Shown here: positions 19,414 to 28,806 of the stretch, one piece after another
Layout of the letters: every line of letters starts with the position of its first letter
Numbering within the stretch: the stretch's first letter is position 1
DNA from: Steinernema hermaphroditum
Taxonomy: Eukaryota > Nematoda > Chromadorea > Rhabditida > Steinernematidae
Direction: 5' to 3'
Length of the DNA stretch: 64,000 nt
Assembly (NCBI GenBank): GCA_030435675.1
Contig: CM059623.1
Coordinates: 10,814,012 to 10,878,011 of the forward strand
Program-made: the position numbers and the translations under genes
The notes under the pieces: generated by a model
The model's database searches: none
Seen by the model: only the letters and a program-made list of their open reading frames with translations
What the model was told of the DNA's origin: nothing

Positions 19414-19692
19414 TCACCAAATGAACACGACACAGATAAGCACGCTGAACAACGTACAGAAAAGATGAACGAAACAAGCTAATGAGGGTGATTCTCGCCT
19501 TGCTCCGTTAACAATCCAGTCATTCACGTGGTCGTACGACAACCTAGGTCTGTGGAGGTTCTCACCGAATTCACAGAAGCTTGTGTGTCCGCAAAATGAA
19601 CCTTTATAGAACAGATTAATAACTGACAAGAACAAACTTGGAAAAGAGCAAATAAAAGCATCAACACGAGTGACGAAATGGCAAGCAATCAC
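19414..19692 (-). CDS. Doubtful small ORF, 92 aa
   Basis: An open frame ending in a hydrophobic C-terminus (LFCTLFSVLICVVFIW). It lies between the coiled-coil gene and the small membrane protein gene, with 33 and 12 bp gaps on the same strand. The middle (GENLHRPRLSYDHVNDWIVN) looks coding, but the start region is Phe/Ser-rich like noncoding DNA, and a GTGAGA donor at about 19563 suggests that part may be an exon of something else. Confidence 0.25.
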   Translation of the reverse strand: MIACHFVTRVDAFICSFPSLFLSVINLFYKGSFCGHTSFCEFGENLHRPRLSYDHVNDWIVNGARRESPSLACFVHLFCTLFSVLICVVFIW

Positions 19693-19704
19693 CCGATGCG
19701 TGGA

Positions 19705-20001
19705 CTATGGTTGCGGCGCCCTATCGTCAGTGTCCTCTGAATCTGAGGGAGCACCGGTGCCACGAACGAAATAACTCCGCAACCTAAACGAAGTCCACAC
19801 TGTCATCATCATAAGTCGCACACCAGCAATTGACAAATCTCTGCGTAATATTAACAGAGAGACACCAGCGGCCACAGTAAAGAGAACTACAGGATCTTCA
19901 CCGAAGGACAAAGGGAGAAGAAGGACAAAAAGCTTTATGGCTTCCAAAATGCACTGAAAAACTTCGAATTTGAAAGGATTGACTCTTGCAACGATTGACA
20001 T
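19705..20001 (-). CDS. Small membrane protein, 98 aa
   Basis: A single exon, MSIVARVNPF to DTDDRAPQP. Two hydrophobic segments (AIKLFVLLLPLSF and VVLFTVAAGVSLLIL) are followed by a basic amphipathic region and an acidic tail. No signal-peptidase site and no recognised family. It is the first of three closely packed minus-strand frames. Confidence 0.45.
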   Translation of the reverse strand: MSIVARVNPFKFEVFQCILEAIKLFVLLLPLSFGEDPVVLFTVAAGVSLLILRRDLSIAGVRLMMMTVWTSFRLRSYFVRGTGAPSDSEDTDDRAPQP

Positions 20002-20323
20002 GAGACTATTAAATGCTACTCATTTCATTTCTATCGGCCCTGGAGCGCTGAACCTCTGTTGCTGGCATTCCTGCTGCGCAGGATTTGCATTTCCGAAGGA
20101 ACTGTTCGTGTGTGAGCGGCCATGACATCCTTTCATATCGCTCATTCACAAAGGCGAGTGTTACGGAGTAAAGTGCTCATTACTTCTTCATTAGTGTCCT
20201 TTTCATGTGGCTAGCTATTGTGCCACTCCTTTCTCTGATGTTCGCTTGTTGTACATTTGCTCTCCTTTTTTTTGCGAATCCGTGGTGTGTTGTATCCAGT
20301 ATTTTTTTCAGATTCTTCAGTCG

Positions 20324-22401
20324 ATGAGTTACACAGTACCGTCTTCAACATTCTTCATCGTCGCGCTGTTTGGCGCGCTCGCTTTCGGCGCTCCGTCGTC
20401 CAACATCTCCGGACGACGTGAAGTGGCGCCGATTGTGTGCGGCGTGCACGGCATCTGTGCTAACGAAGGGAAGTGTGTTGCGCCGGAGCCCGGTTCCCTT
20501 TCTTCTTTTGCTTGTGTGTGTCCGGAGGGATTTACGGTACGTTGTTATCCTGTGTAGATTCTCTATTTTGAATAGCTTGTTATTCGCAGTTATAAGGGTT
20601 ACTGTGTAAGCCATGTCTGATTGATTGATATATATCTACTTTTAGGGAGAGAGATGTCAAGAACGCGTTAACTACTGTGATAGTGACTCATTGTTTTGCC
20701 AGAACAGTGGCAGCTGCATTTTCGACTCAAAGCAAGGAGCTGCATGTCAATGTCATGAAGGCTTTGGAGGTGCCCGTTGCGAGGTTGAGTTCAACCTCTG
20801 CATGACAGGATACTGCAAGAACGGAGGAAGCTGTAGATACAATCAATGCTACTGCAGAGACGGATACGCTGGACGCCATTGTGAAATCAGCACACCGAAA
20901 CTGATGCAGTATGAGGCCTTCGGATGTTCGAAACCTGAATTTTGTCGTGAAAGCTATCGCAATGGAATTTGCGATCCGGAGTGTAACAGTCCTCAATGCT
21001 TCTACGATGGATTCGACTGTGAGATGGATGCTCATGGCATTCACAAGTAAAGAGTTGTTTACTAGAACCCCATTCAACGTTCGATTTCAGATTCTGGCAG
21101 AACTGCACCCTTGCGATGCGCAATGGTGTCGGAACTCAACGTAATCCGCAAGACGAAGCGAGTACCCAGTCCCAGCAGGCTCCATGGTCCATCCTCATCT
21201 CTGCCGCTGCGTTTCTTCTTGTCGTCTTGGTCGTTGCTGTGGTCATCAACAACCGATCGAAAACATACGGATATCGTAAACAAGCGAAAGTGTTCCGTTT
21301 GTCCGGCCCAAACGGCACCGCCCTGCAGTCCGTTCCGTTTGAGTCTCTCAAGGAAGATGCTAATGCTCCTCAAGTAGTGGTTCCGTTTGCTCCAGAAGTG
21401 GCGACTGACAAATGCGTCCAAGCTGGACCTGTTCAAGGACTGGGTAGTGTTTTTTATTCTCGAATGCCCGTGTAATTGTGTCGTAATTTAGACATAGACG
21501 TGATTCTTAAGGCCGTCTCTGAGAACAAAACTGATGCAGCAAAACAGATCCTCATGTCCACAAAGCGTTGGTGCCTTGCTAATGGCGGAGACTTGGCAAG
21601 CTTTGTCAATGCAAGTGACTGGCAGGGAGTATCATCGATTCATCATGCAATCATGTACAACAACACGGCTCTTGTGCATGAACTGTTGGCTACTGACCAG
21701 TGTGATGCAAGTGCTTAAACTTTCACTCGTGATTTAAACAGGACGACTGTTTTAGGTCTACGCAACGAACAAACAGGGTCAGAACGCTCTTATCGCTGCT
21801 GCCGCCGCTAACCACCCTAACACCGTCATCGTGCGCATGGTTCTCAGCTACATGATTCACAACTCACCTGAATCAGTCTCATCTCCCAGTGGTGCAGGCC
21901 GTGGCCGATCTACCCGGTATGACCATAACACATCGCAACTTATCTGAGCGAATATTTACAGTGAATACTTCTACGCCGGCATTGCTCCGAAGACTCCGTT
22001 GGACTTTAAGCTGTTCACTGACGTGCTTGGACGCACTGCAATGCACTATGCTGCCATCAACGGCAACGTCTCCCTCATCGGAGAGTTGTCGCTTTCTGGC
22101 TTCAGCGTGAACAGCCGTTGTCAGAAGGACGAAACTCCCATCTTCATGGCTATTCGCGAGAACCACAAGGCTGCCGTCGAAACGCTCATCACACTTGGCG
22201 CTACTCTGGACTATCGAAGTGCTGTACGTGTATCGACGTTATAAACTCTGTTTATTTTAGTCTATTTAGGAAGGTTACACCCCGATTGACATCGCTGAGC
22301 GTACTGGCAACCAAGAGATTCTGGAGATTTTGCGTGATGCTCTCGCTCAAAGCGAACCCTCCGAGATGGAACGTCAACGCAAGCGCCGTGCTAACTGCTG
22401 A
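20324..22401 (+). CDS. Miniature Notch/LIN-12-like receptor, 578 aa
   Basis: Seven exons: 20324-20536, 20646-21046, 21091-21443, 21492-21706, 21756-21916, 21962-22223 and 22270-22401. The order is that of Notch: signal peptide, three EGF repeats (about 38-76, 80-117, 120-151), one LNR (CRESYRNGICDPECNSPQCF then DGFDC, about 164-196), a transmembrane helix (about 237-258), then a cytosolic region with ankyrin repeats (about 320-560). Intron 4 is GC-AG (GCAAGT...TTTTAG); only this choice keeps the ankyrin frame. Notch relays contact signals through cleavage and nuclear ankyrin-CSL complexes. Here there is one LNR instead of three, no room for a heterodimerisation domain, and no long PEST tail. 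Confidence 0.85.
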
Positions 22402-22688
22402 ATCTACCCTTGTTACTCTTACACGTTGTTGTTATATGTTGTTACCTTTGTTATGATTTGAGTTCTTTATTGTTGAAATTAGAGTCTTTGGGGGAGGTTG
22501 GGTTGGTGAGCCGCAAGCGTTTGGTTGAGCGTTGCTTTCGTTGTCCATCCTCTAGGGGTGACCGCAAAACTATCTATGCTACAGGAGCAAGTCCAAATTA
22601 GAGTTTTTCGTAAGCAGCTTGGTGCTATTTGTCCCTCGTGAACATTCACATCTTGTCTGAAAAACAGGCAGGGTTGCTCACACCTCCA

Positions 22689-23406
22689 GTGCCCGTATCC
22701 TGTTCCCTCCCGGGAGCTTCCCGGGAGCTTCCCACCCTTCCCAGTTGGGTGGGAAGTGGGAAGCGGTATCCAATAAACTGGGAAGACTTCCCAGTTGCTT
22801 CCCATTTGCTTCCCACTCCTCCCACCTACATGTGGTTGGGAAGCGGACTTCCCAGTCACTGTTTTATCGTGAAATCGATGTCCAAATTCGGTTTTTTGAT
22901 GAGAACTCGTGCTTTTCAGAAATGGAAGATCTCGATCTTCTCGAGCACTTGATCACGGAGGAGCGGGAGCCAACCCATTCTTCATGGAAATCGGCTTTGC
23001 TGCGCTTAGCTCCTTGTGACCCAGCGGAAGCAGAGTCGAACCGGCCTTCGTATTCGTCCTTATTTTCCGTGTAAAGCTCAGCGAGAAGCCGATTCTCGTC
23101 TTCGGTGAATGGAACGCTGCGAACTCGAGAGGAACTTGTGACTTCGTTTATCATATTTGTGGCGATAAACCTTAAAGTAACACACTGTTACGTCACATAC
23201 GGCTAAAAAGCAGCAAAACGCGCAAAGTTAGCACGAAATAGCCACAGAAATCAGAAAAAAATGACGATATGATACAACGTTCCCACTGGGAACTTGCCCA
23301 CTTTTTATTGGATCCCACTTTTGCCCACTGGGCAACTTCCCACTGGGAACCTCCCGGGAAGCGCTTCCCGGGAGGTTCCCATTCCCAGTGAACAGGATAC
23401 GGGCAC
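22689..23406. mobile_element. PIF/Harbinger-like DNA element with long terminal inverted repeats
   Basis: The left end GTGCCCGTATCCTGTTC (22689-22705) and the right end GAACAGGATACGGGCAC (23390-23406) are perfect inverted repeats. Both are followed inward by clustered GGGAAG / CTTCCC and CCCGGGAAG motifs, a subterminal repeat region. If the element proper starts at TGCCCG it is flanked on both sides by CAG, a 3-bp duplication as made by PIF/Harbinger transposases. Inside is a minus-strand Myb/SANT-like fragment. No transposase is present. It sits between the receptor gene and the kinase gene. Confidence 0.7.
22864..23154 (-). pseudogene. Myb/SANT-like DNA-binding fragment inside the Harbinger-like element
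   Basis: A 96-codon frame starting MINEVTSSSRVRSVPF. The segment RSVPFTEDENRLLAELY has the spacing of the first helix of Myb/SANT-like domains of transposon origin (R-x-x-x-FTxxExxxLxxL). The rest of the domain (second and third helices with the conserved Trp) is not recognisable, so it looks truncated. PIF/Harbinger elements normally carry such a protein beside the transposase. Confidence 0.5.
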
Positions 23407-23633
23407 AGCCAACATTTTGAATATCTTGTGGAGGATTGATATTTCCGCTTCAGGGTCTCTTCGTTATGTCTCCACGCGAGACCAGTGATTATACTTGTAC
23501 CTGCAGACATCTGACGCGTCAAAGGATCGAACGCTGTAGTCTGGAAGCCACTCATTTCACTGATTTTGCCGTGAGCAGGCAGGTCGCTGTGGAGAGTGAA
23601 AGCAGGTGACGTTGGGCACTGTCGTCAATAGAC

Positions 23634-24894
23634 ATGGGTACTCCGATTTCGCCTCTCAAATTGGCCATCAACGACAAGATCAAAGACCAGTTTATCATCA
23701 GGAAGAAGCTCGGCGAAGGTTCATGTGGCACCGTCTTCTTGGTCCAGAACCTCAAGGAGCCGAAGGTAGTTGATCTCCTTGACCTGACATTCAATCTGGC
23801 TCTTTTAGATCCGAGCGGCGATGAAGGTGGAGCCTTTCATGAAGTGCAAAGATGACGAGATTCTGAAGATGGAAGTGTTCGTATTAAAGAGGATGCAATC
23901 GTCGAAGCACGTGTGTCGACTCCTTATGGCTGGCAAGATAAGCAACTTCAGCTTCATGGTAATGTCGCTTCTTGGAAAGGAACTCAGCGACATCCGGCGT
24001 CGTCTTCCCGATAGGAAGATGTCGGTGGCAAGTGTTCTGAAGATCGGGATCCAGTGTTGCCAGGTACCGCGAAGGAGCAGTCATCGATGGAAATGATCGC
24101 CTCTTACAGGCCGTTCATGACATGCATATGGTCGGATTCGTCCACCGCGACGTGAAGCCTACAAACTTCTGTGTTGGGGCGCAACACAGGAATATGATCT
24201 ACATCTTCGACTTTGGGCTCGCTCGACAGATCTTGCTCCCTGAAAACGGTGGTTCATTAACGCTGCGAGAACCTCGCAGCAAAGTATCGTTCCGTGGAAC
24301 TGTTCGCTACTGCTCTATCAATGTCCACGAGTACAAAGAACAAGGGCGTCATGACGATCTCTGGAGTGTACTTTACATGCTAATTGAACTGTTGACAGGA
24401 ACACTGCCATGGAAGGGTTTGAGTCGTCGTGAAAGTGGTCAGATCAAGGCGAACGTTACGGACGCGACTCTTACATCGGTAAGAGCTTTGTCTTAATGAG
24501 TTTCTCTACTTACTCCATTCAGAAGTGTCCTGTCTCCTTTGCTGAGCTGAACACGATGTTAAAGAAATTGACATACTTCGACAAACCGAACTACGAAGCA
24601 ATCAAAGACAGCTTTAAACGCGATCTGAAGGAAACGAAGGTGAAGCTGACCGACCCATTTGAGTGGGATGTCATGAAGGAGGATCGCAAGAGTTCAGCAG
24701 AGAAGACTGATGACAAGGACGAGAAGGCCGAAATTGACAAGATGGAGGGCACGGACACTCATCGCGACGTTGGCGATTCGGCGGACTCCGCAGACACGGA
24801 TGAACCATCGCAAACAAAGGGTTTCGCCAAGGAGGATACTCTCGAAAATGTGACCAATTCGATTCAATTCAATCAATCCGACATGAAAAAGTAG
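23634..24894 (+). CDS. Casein-kinase-1-type protein kinase, TTBK-like, 375 aa
   Basis: Four exons: 23634-23765, 23809-24063, 24110-24478 and 24523-24894. The kinase domain covers about 20-285. The glycine loop is KLGEGSCGTVFLV and the ATP lysine is in AAMKVEP. The catalytic loop is HRDVKPTNFCVG (Asp plus Lys plus Asn), the metal motif is DFGLARQ, and the activation-segment region is FRGTVRYCSINVHEYKEQGR followed by DDLWSVLYML. These are typical of the tau-tubulin-kinase-like CK1 branch expanded in nematodes, where many members are expressed in the male germ line. The C-terminal 90 residues are acidic and Lys/Asp-rich, without a known domain. All key residues are present, so it should be active. 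Confidence 0.9.
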
Positions 24895-25386
24895 AAATAC
24901 ACGATTGAGAAACACCACCTGGATTAAACTATTTCGCGTATATGTTCGTAATTTTATCATACATAGCATTGTTACACCGGAAACAATACCAGCATATCTG
25001 TTATACCCGATGAAGGGTGCTTTCTATCGGGATTGTCAGTGTTGCGTACTGTGTCTAAATCTGTTTCAAACGGCCGCTGAAACCCACTGCGAAAACCTGA
25101 AAATGTCTCGTCTGTTATCCCAAATTTTCCATTTCTGCAGCGAGAGGCATCGACTCACGGCTTTGTCGCTCCTACTCCGTTTCATTCGCCGTTCATTCGA
25201 AGGTTTAACTCGTAGATAACTCTGGTAGTATTTATTAACAGTAAATGTTTTTGATTCTAGGCTTGAGGCTTGTTGGTGAATGACAACTCCGTGGGGGTGA
25301 TGTCCGTCTACTGAAGCGCTTTGTTCGATCAGTTTTCAGTCGTCTTGTCCTAAGCACAGTAATCGGTATAACAGTTTCATCCTTAA
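24895..25386. other. Gene-free stretch
   Basis: No supported gene. A plus-strand frame at 24905-25219 is open but has no family resemblance and begins in the 3' flank of the kinase gene. Confidence 0.4.
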
Positions 25387-25835
25387 TCATACCTTAGTTG
25401 ATTGGGTCTTCTTACTTCCTGCGCTCGAACCCAGCGATGTTCCAGAAGGCATATGTTTTTCTATATCGGAAACGTGACTGCTCTGAAGACGCAGCTGACT
25501 CGTTAGTGGAGGCTTTACAGACTTCCTCTCCATAGATTCGGCGCTTGCGTACTTTTGATCTAGTCGATTCGGAACTGAAACGGCCGTCTTCGACGCGCAG
25601 GGTGAAGCACCGTTCTCGGCGTTCGAAAAAACCGGAGCCTTCGAAGTCTGGTTTTCTTTGGTTTCGTTGTTAGTCGTATCCTGCGGATTATAAGGAGATC
25701 TGATCGGAGAAGTGCCCTGTAAAAATAGGATAGCGACGGAAAAGGTCACAAAAGACCTACAACGTTTGTATTATCCAGCGGTGGGTCCCGAACCAGGTTG
25801 GAAGCCACCTTGTTATTCTTCTTTGTAATGCACAT
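25387..25835 (-). CDS. Low-complexity protein, 134 aa or longer
   Basis: Two exons, 25761-25835 and 25387-25716, joined in phase 0 (MCITKKNNKVASNL...DNTNV then GTSPIRSPYN). The product is rich in Ser, Lys, Asn and Thr and looks disordered. The final codons read ACTAAG-GTATGA, so the stop could also be inside a donor site and further exons may exist toward lower coordinates. Function unknown. Confidence 0.4.
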
Positions 25836-26222
25836 TCTCGATTAAGCTCGAAGAGGACGTGACACTTTCACGATCGACTGGAAACGGCGGTTTGCAACGC
25901 AAGAATTACTGCCTTCTCTGAAGTCTGTTCGTAGCAGATGAGTCTAGACGATTGGTGTCTACAAACAAGAGAGCTTTGTGGCAGACTTGCTAACGGATCG
26001 CATTTTATCGTCTTGTCTTAGATGCTAGCCGTCTAGACTCATTATTGCTTTTCTGAGATCGAGCGCCAAAGGGAAGGTAAACCGCAAATGCTCCCTCGTT
26101 CTCTCTCACTTTTTGGTCCCAGTTGGAAAGGGAACAGATTGTCTCCTGTTAGCACAAAACTGCTATCTTCGCACACCTCCACTGCCCAAAACACAGTCAC
26201 TCGGACACATCAAACATCCACA

Positions 26223-26432
26223 ATGTCCTCGCTCCCCGATGTTCCGGGATTCGGCCAGTCCTCCTATGTCATTGGCGCCATCGTAGGATTCATCCTTCTT
26301 CTGATTGTCGCCTACATCATCAAAAAGATCCACGACTCCGACTGCGTGAACAAGAAGAGCGACCTGCCGACCTATCGCATTCCGACTCCGGATTTCGACG
26401 CGGATGTAGAACGCGTGGGCCTCCTGGCCTAA
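26223..26432 (+). CDS. Small single-pass membrane protein, 69 aa
   Basis: A single exon, start MSSLPDVPGFGQ. One hydrophobic helix (YVIGAIVGFILLLIVAYII, about 15-34) is followed by a short charged tail ending ERVGLLA. Two AATAAA signals lie 49-65 bp after the stop. It resembles the next gene in layout (short N-terminus, one helix, charged tail) but not in sequence. Function unknown. Confidence 0.65.
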   Translation: MSSLPDVPGFGQSSYVIGAIVGFILLLIVAYIIKKIHDSDCVNKKSDLPTYRIPTPDFDADVERVGLLA

Positions 26433-26857
26433 GAACTGACTGGCTGAATAATGTGACCTCGGGTTTATCGTTCTTTACCGTAATAAATTATCGAAAATAA
26501 ATATGTGGTCCAGCTGAACAACACACTTTTGTCCTTCTATCCAGAGAAGTTTGGCAGAAACTCTGAACCCTCTAGATTTGGTATCATGGAGAAGGAAGCC
26601 TGCTCTTTCAAGCACTAGTTGGACGTGATGCAAGTGACGGGAACCAAAACACCAAAAACTTCACAGTTCCATTCAACCACAACTCCATGGCGATGCCTTC
26701 TACCACATAAATATAAATAACGTCTACGAATCATCCACTTATCCGCTAAAATAGGAACGGAGGACTCCATTTGTGCTGCTGAACAGCTAGAGACTTTCTC
26801 CAAAGCAACTTTGCAAACGAATTCGTCCACTGGCCAAATGTACACGTCGGGTGGATT

Positions 26858-27025
26858 ATGGCCGGTTTCTTCTTAGGCTCGTTCATTTACCCGGGATTAC
26901 TGATCCTTGCGTTTGTATTGCTGCTGTTCTTGTTTTCCACCTATGTCAGCAATTTGGAAAGCACACAAGAAGAGTCAGAACCGAGACGCGTCGTCAAGAA
27001 AGGACATTTCCATACTATACCCTGA
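26858..27025 (+). CDS. Small single-pass membrane peptide, 55 aa
   Basis: An ATG in frame 2 of a longer overlapping frame opens MAGFFLGSFIYPG. One strongly hydrophobic helix (LLILAFVLLLFLFSTYV, about 14-30) is followed by a Glu/Arg/Lys tail and a stop at 27023-27025. An AATAAA follows at about 27049. Hydrophobicity, a correctly placed polyadenylation signal and similarity of plan to the 26223 gene support it. The overlapping longer frame (26851-27042) has no such features. Confidence 0.55.
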   Translation: MAGFFLGSFIYPGLLILAFVLLLFLFSTYVSNLESTQEESEPRRVVKKGHFHTIP

Positions 27026-27497
27026 ATCTTGAGCGTTGTTAAGTGATGAATAAATCCGCGTAGGTTGTAATATATCTGCAGCAGAATAACGGGCATGACA
27101 TGATATAAGCGGCAACTTAAAGCTGCAAGTCCTGGTTGACCGAAAAGGGGCACTTTTTCGGCAATTTTTCCACTACAGAGCTCTTTTCGTATATCTTCGG
27201 GTGTCGATCGGACAGGGCTTCAGGACCTGGCGCGGGCACTTGTCACCCTGAAGACAGAAGATCAAGTAGTCGACCGGCTCTTCCAGTGGTCCATTCAACT
27301 TTGAACCACTTGATTCCTGGCCCTCCACTCACAATGACTCATCTCTCAAAACAATGCTTCTTCCGACACACAATTTGCTAAACAATGCGTTACTCACTAG
27401 TGGATGGTGCGCCACTGCCGTCACCGTTGACCGAACTGTCGCCCGAGAACAGGTTCCTGGCGACGTCATCGCTGCCGTCTGCGCCATCTCGCCCTCC

Positions 27498-27504
27498 TAT
27501 AAAA
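27498..27504 (+). promoter_or_regulatory. TATA box of the Gly/Tyr-rich secreted protein gene
   Basis: TATAAAA, 59 bp before the ATG at 27557, preceded by a C-rich stretch. Confidence 0.5.
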
Positions 27505-27556
27505 GACCGAAGCGTCGTCTATTCCACAATAACATCGTCTAATCACTTCCTCTAAG

Positions 27557-28325
27557 ATGGCCTTCCGCGCCTTTGCTCTCATTGGCCTCGTCTGCGCCGC
27601 TACCGTATCCGGCGGACTTATACGGTAACGAAGTCATTCATAAAAGATTCTATCGACTAATTTTAGCGAAAAACGGAGCTATGGCTATCAGGGCAGCAGC
27701 GGATACGGCTCGAGTGGAAGCTACAGTAACCCCAACAACTTCAACGTCGATCGGCAATACAGTACTGATAACGGGTACGGTCGATACCATCAACATCACT
27801 ACGAGACACCGAATGGCTACCAGAACGGATATTACAGTAAGAAATGAGACAAAATGAAGGGTCTAAGGGGGACATTCAGGCAGCTACAGCTCTTCTTCTG
27901 GAAACTTCTATCCCAACCAGAACCAGGGCAACTTCTACCCTAATCAAGGCGGCTACTATCCTGGCCAAAATCAAGGAAACTTCTACCCAGGCGGCCAGAA
28001 TCAGGGCAACTACTATCCTGGAGCCCACACCGGATTCAGCGCGATGATTCCCAACTTCGGTGGTCAGCAGATTCCAGCACAGATTCCCGTCGTGCCCAGC
28101 CCCACAGCTGCGGAAACTCCTCAGTTCGACGCTGGAGGACGCTCCGCCGGAAGCTCTGCATCTTCCAGTTCCGGGACCCCCGTCGATTCCGATTCAGGCT
28201 CTTCCGCGCCTGCAGCTGACCTTGTTCCCGAAGGCACCACTGACAGCTCCCTCCTTCTGCCGTCCACCTCGACCCCCGACCCGAACAGTTCCCAGTTCGC
28301 TCCTAACCCGCCCGTTCTCGGTTAA
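27557..28325 (+). CDS. Secreted Gly/Tyr/Asn/Gln-rich low-complexity protein, 227 aa
   Basis: Three exons: 27557-27624, 27667-27836 and 27880-28325. A signal peptide (MAFRAFALIGLVCAATVSGG) is followed by a dibasic EKR. A region rich in Tyr, Gly, Ser and Asn contains short repeats of the form NQGNFYP / GQNQGNYYPG, and the tail is Ser/Thr/Pro-rich. There is no Cys in the mature part. The composition is that of extracellular structural, adhesive or prion-like proteins; a role in cuticle or a secretion is inference. AATAAA follows the stop by about 50 bp. Confidence 0.75.
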
Positions 28326-28806
28326 AAGGCCGTTAAGAGGGTGTATTGTTGATGGGATCTCAGTAAAACGAGAATAATAAAGAGGGTGTTGTCATAAAAC
28401 GTATTACATTGGAGATTGAACTTTTGTTTTTGGGGGAAGACTTGGACAAATGGGTTGTTTACGTCGGAGATTGACCAATTCGAAGATTGCCTCTTCTCTC
28501 GGTCCATACTTGATAGTTCTCTTATTACAGCAGCGCGTTTGTTATGAACACCTCGATCGGCGTAGATCATTTTGTTTTTCCGTTTGGGCGAAAGTACGGA
28601 GTGGACAAACGAGAAGTGTTTTTAGGGTTGTTTTCCTCAGGGGGAAGATGAAAGTTCGGCGGACAAAGGAAGGCCAGATAGTCTCGCAGGTTCAGGAAAG
28701 GATAAGTATATTCCGTTCGTGTTAAGATGCCACTGTGCAAAATGAACATAAATTATCTACTCCAAGAGATTTTATTGAGTGCACACAAACGCTAAAGTCC
28801 CACATT
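28326..28806. other. Intergenic stretch
   Basis: 3' flanks of two convergent genes. No coding frame with family resemblance was seen. Confidence 0.4.

Noticed and set aside
22629..23074. Open plus-strand frames within the Harbinger-like element
   Set aside because: Translations of the inverted-repeat CTTCCC clusters; the Myb-like signal is on the minus strand.
26851..27042. 63-codon plus-strand frame
   Set aside because: Overlaps the better-supported 55-codon membrane peptide frame, which has the hydrophobic helix and the right polyadenylation signal.
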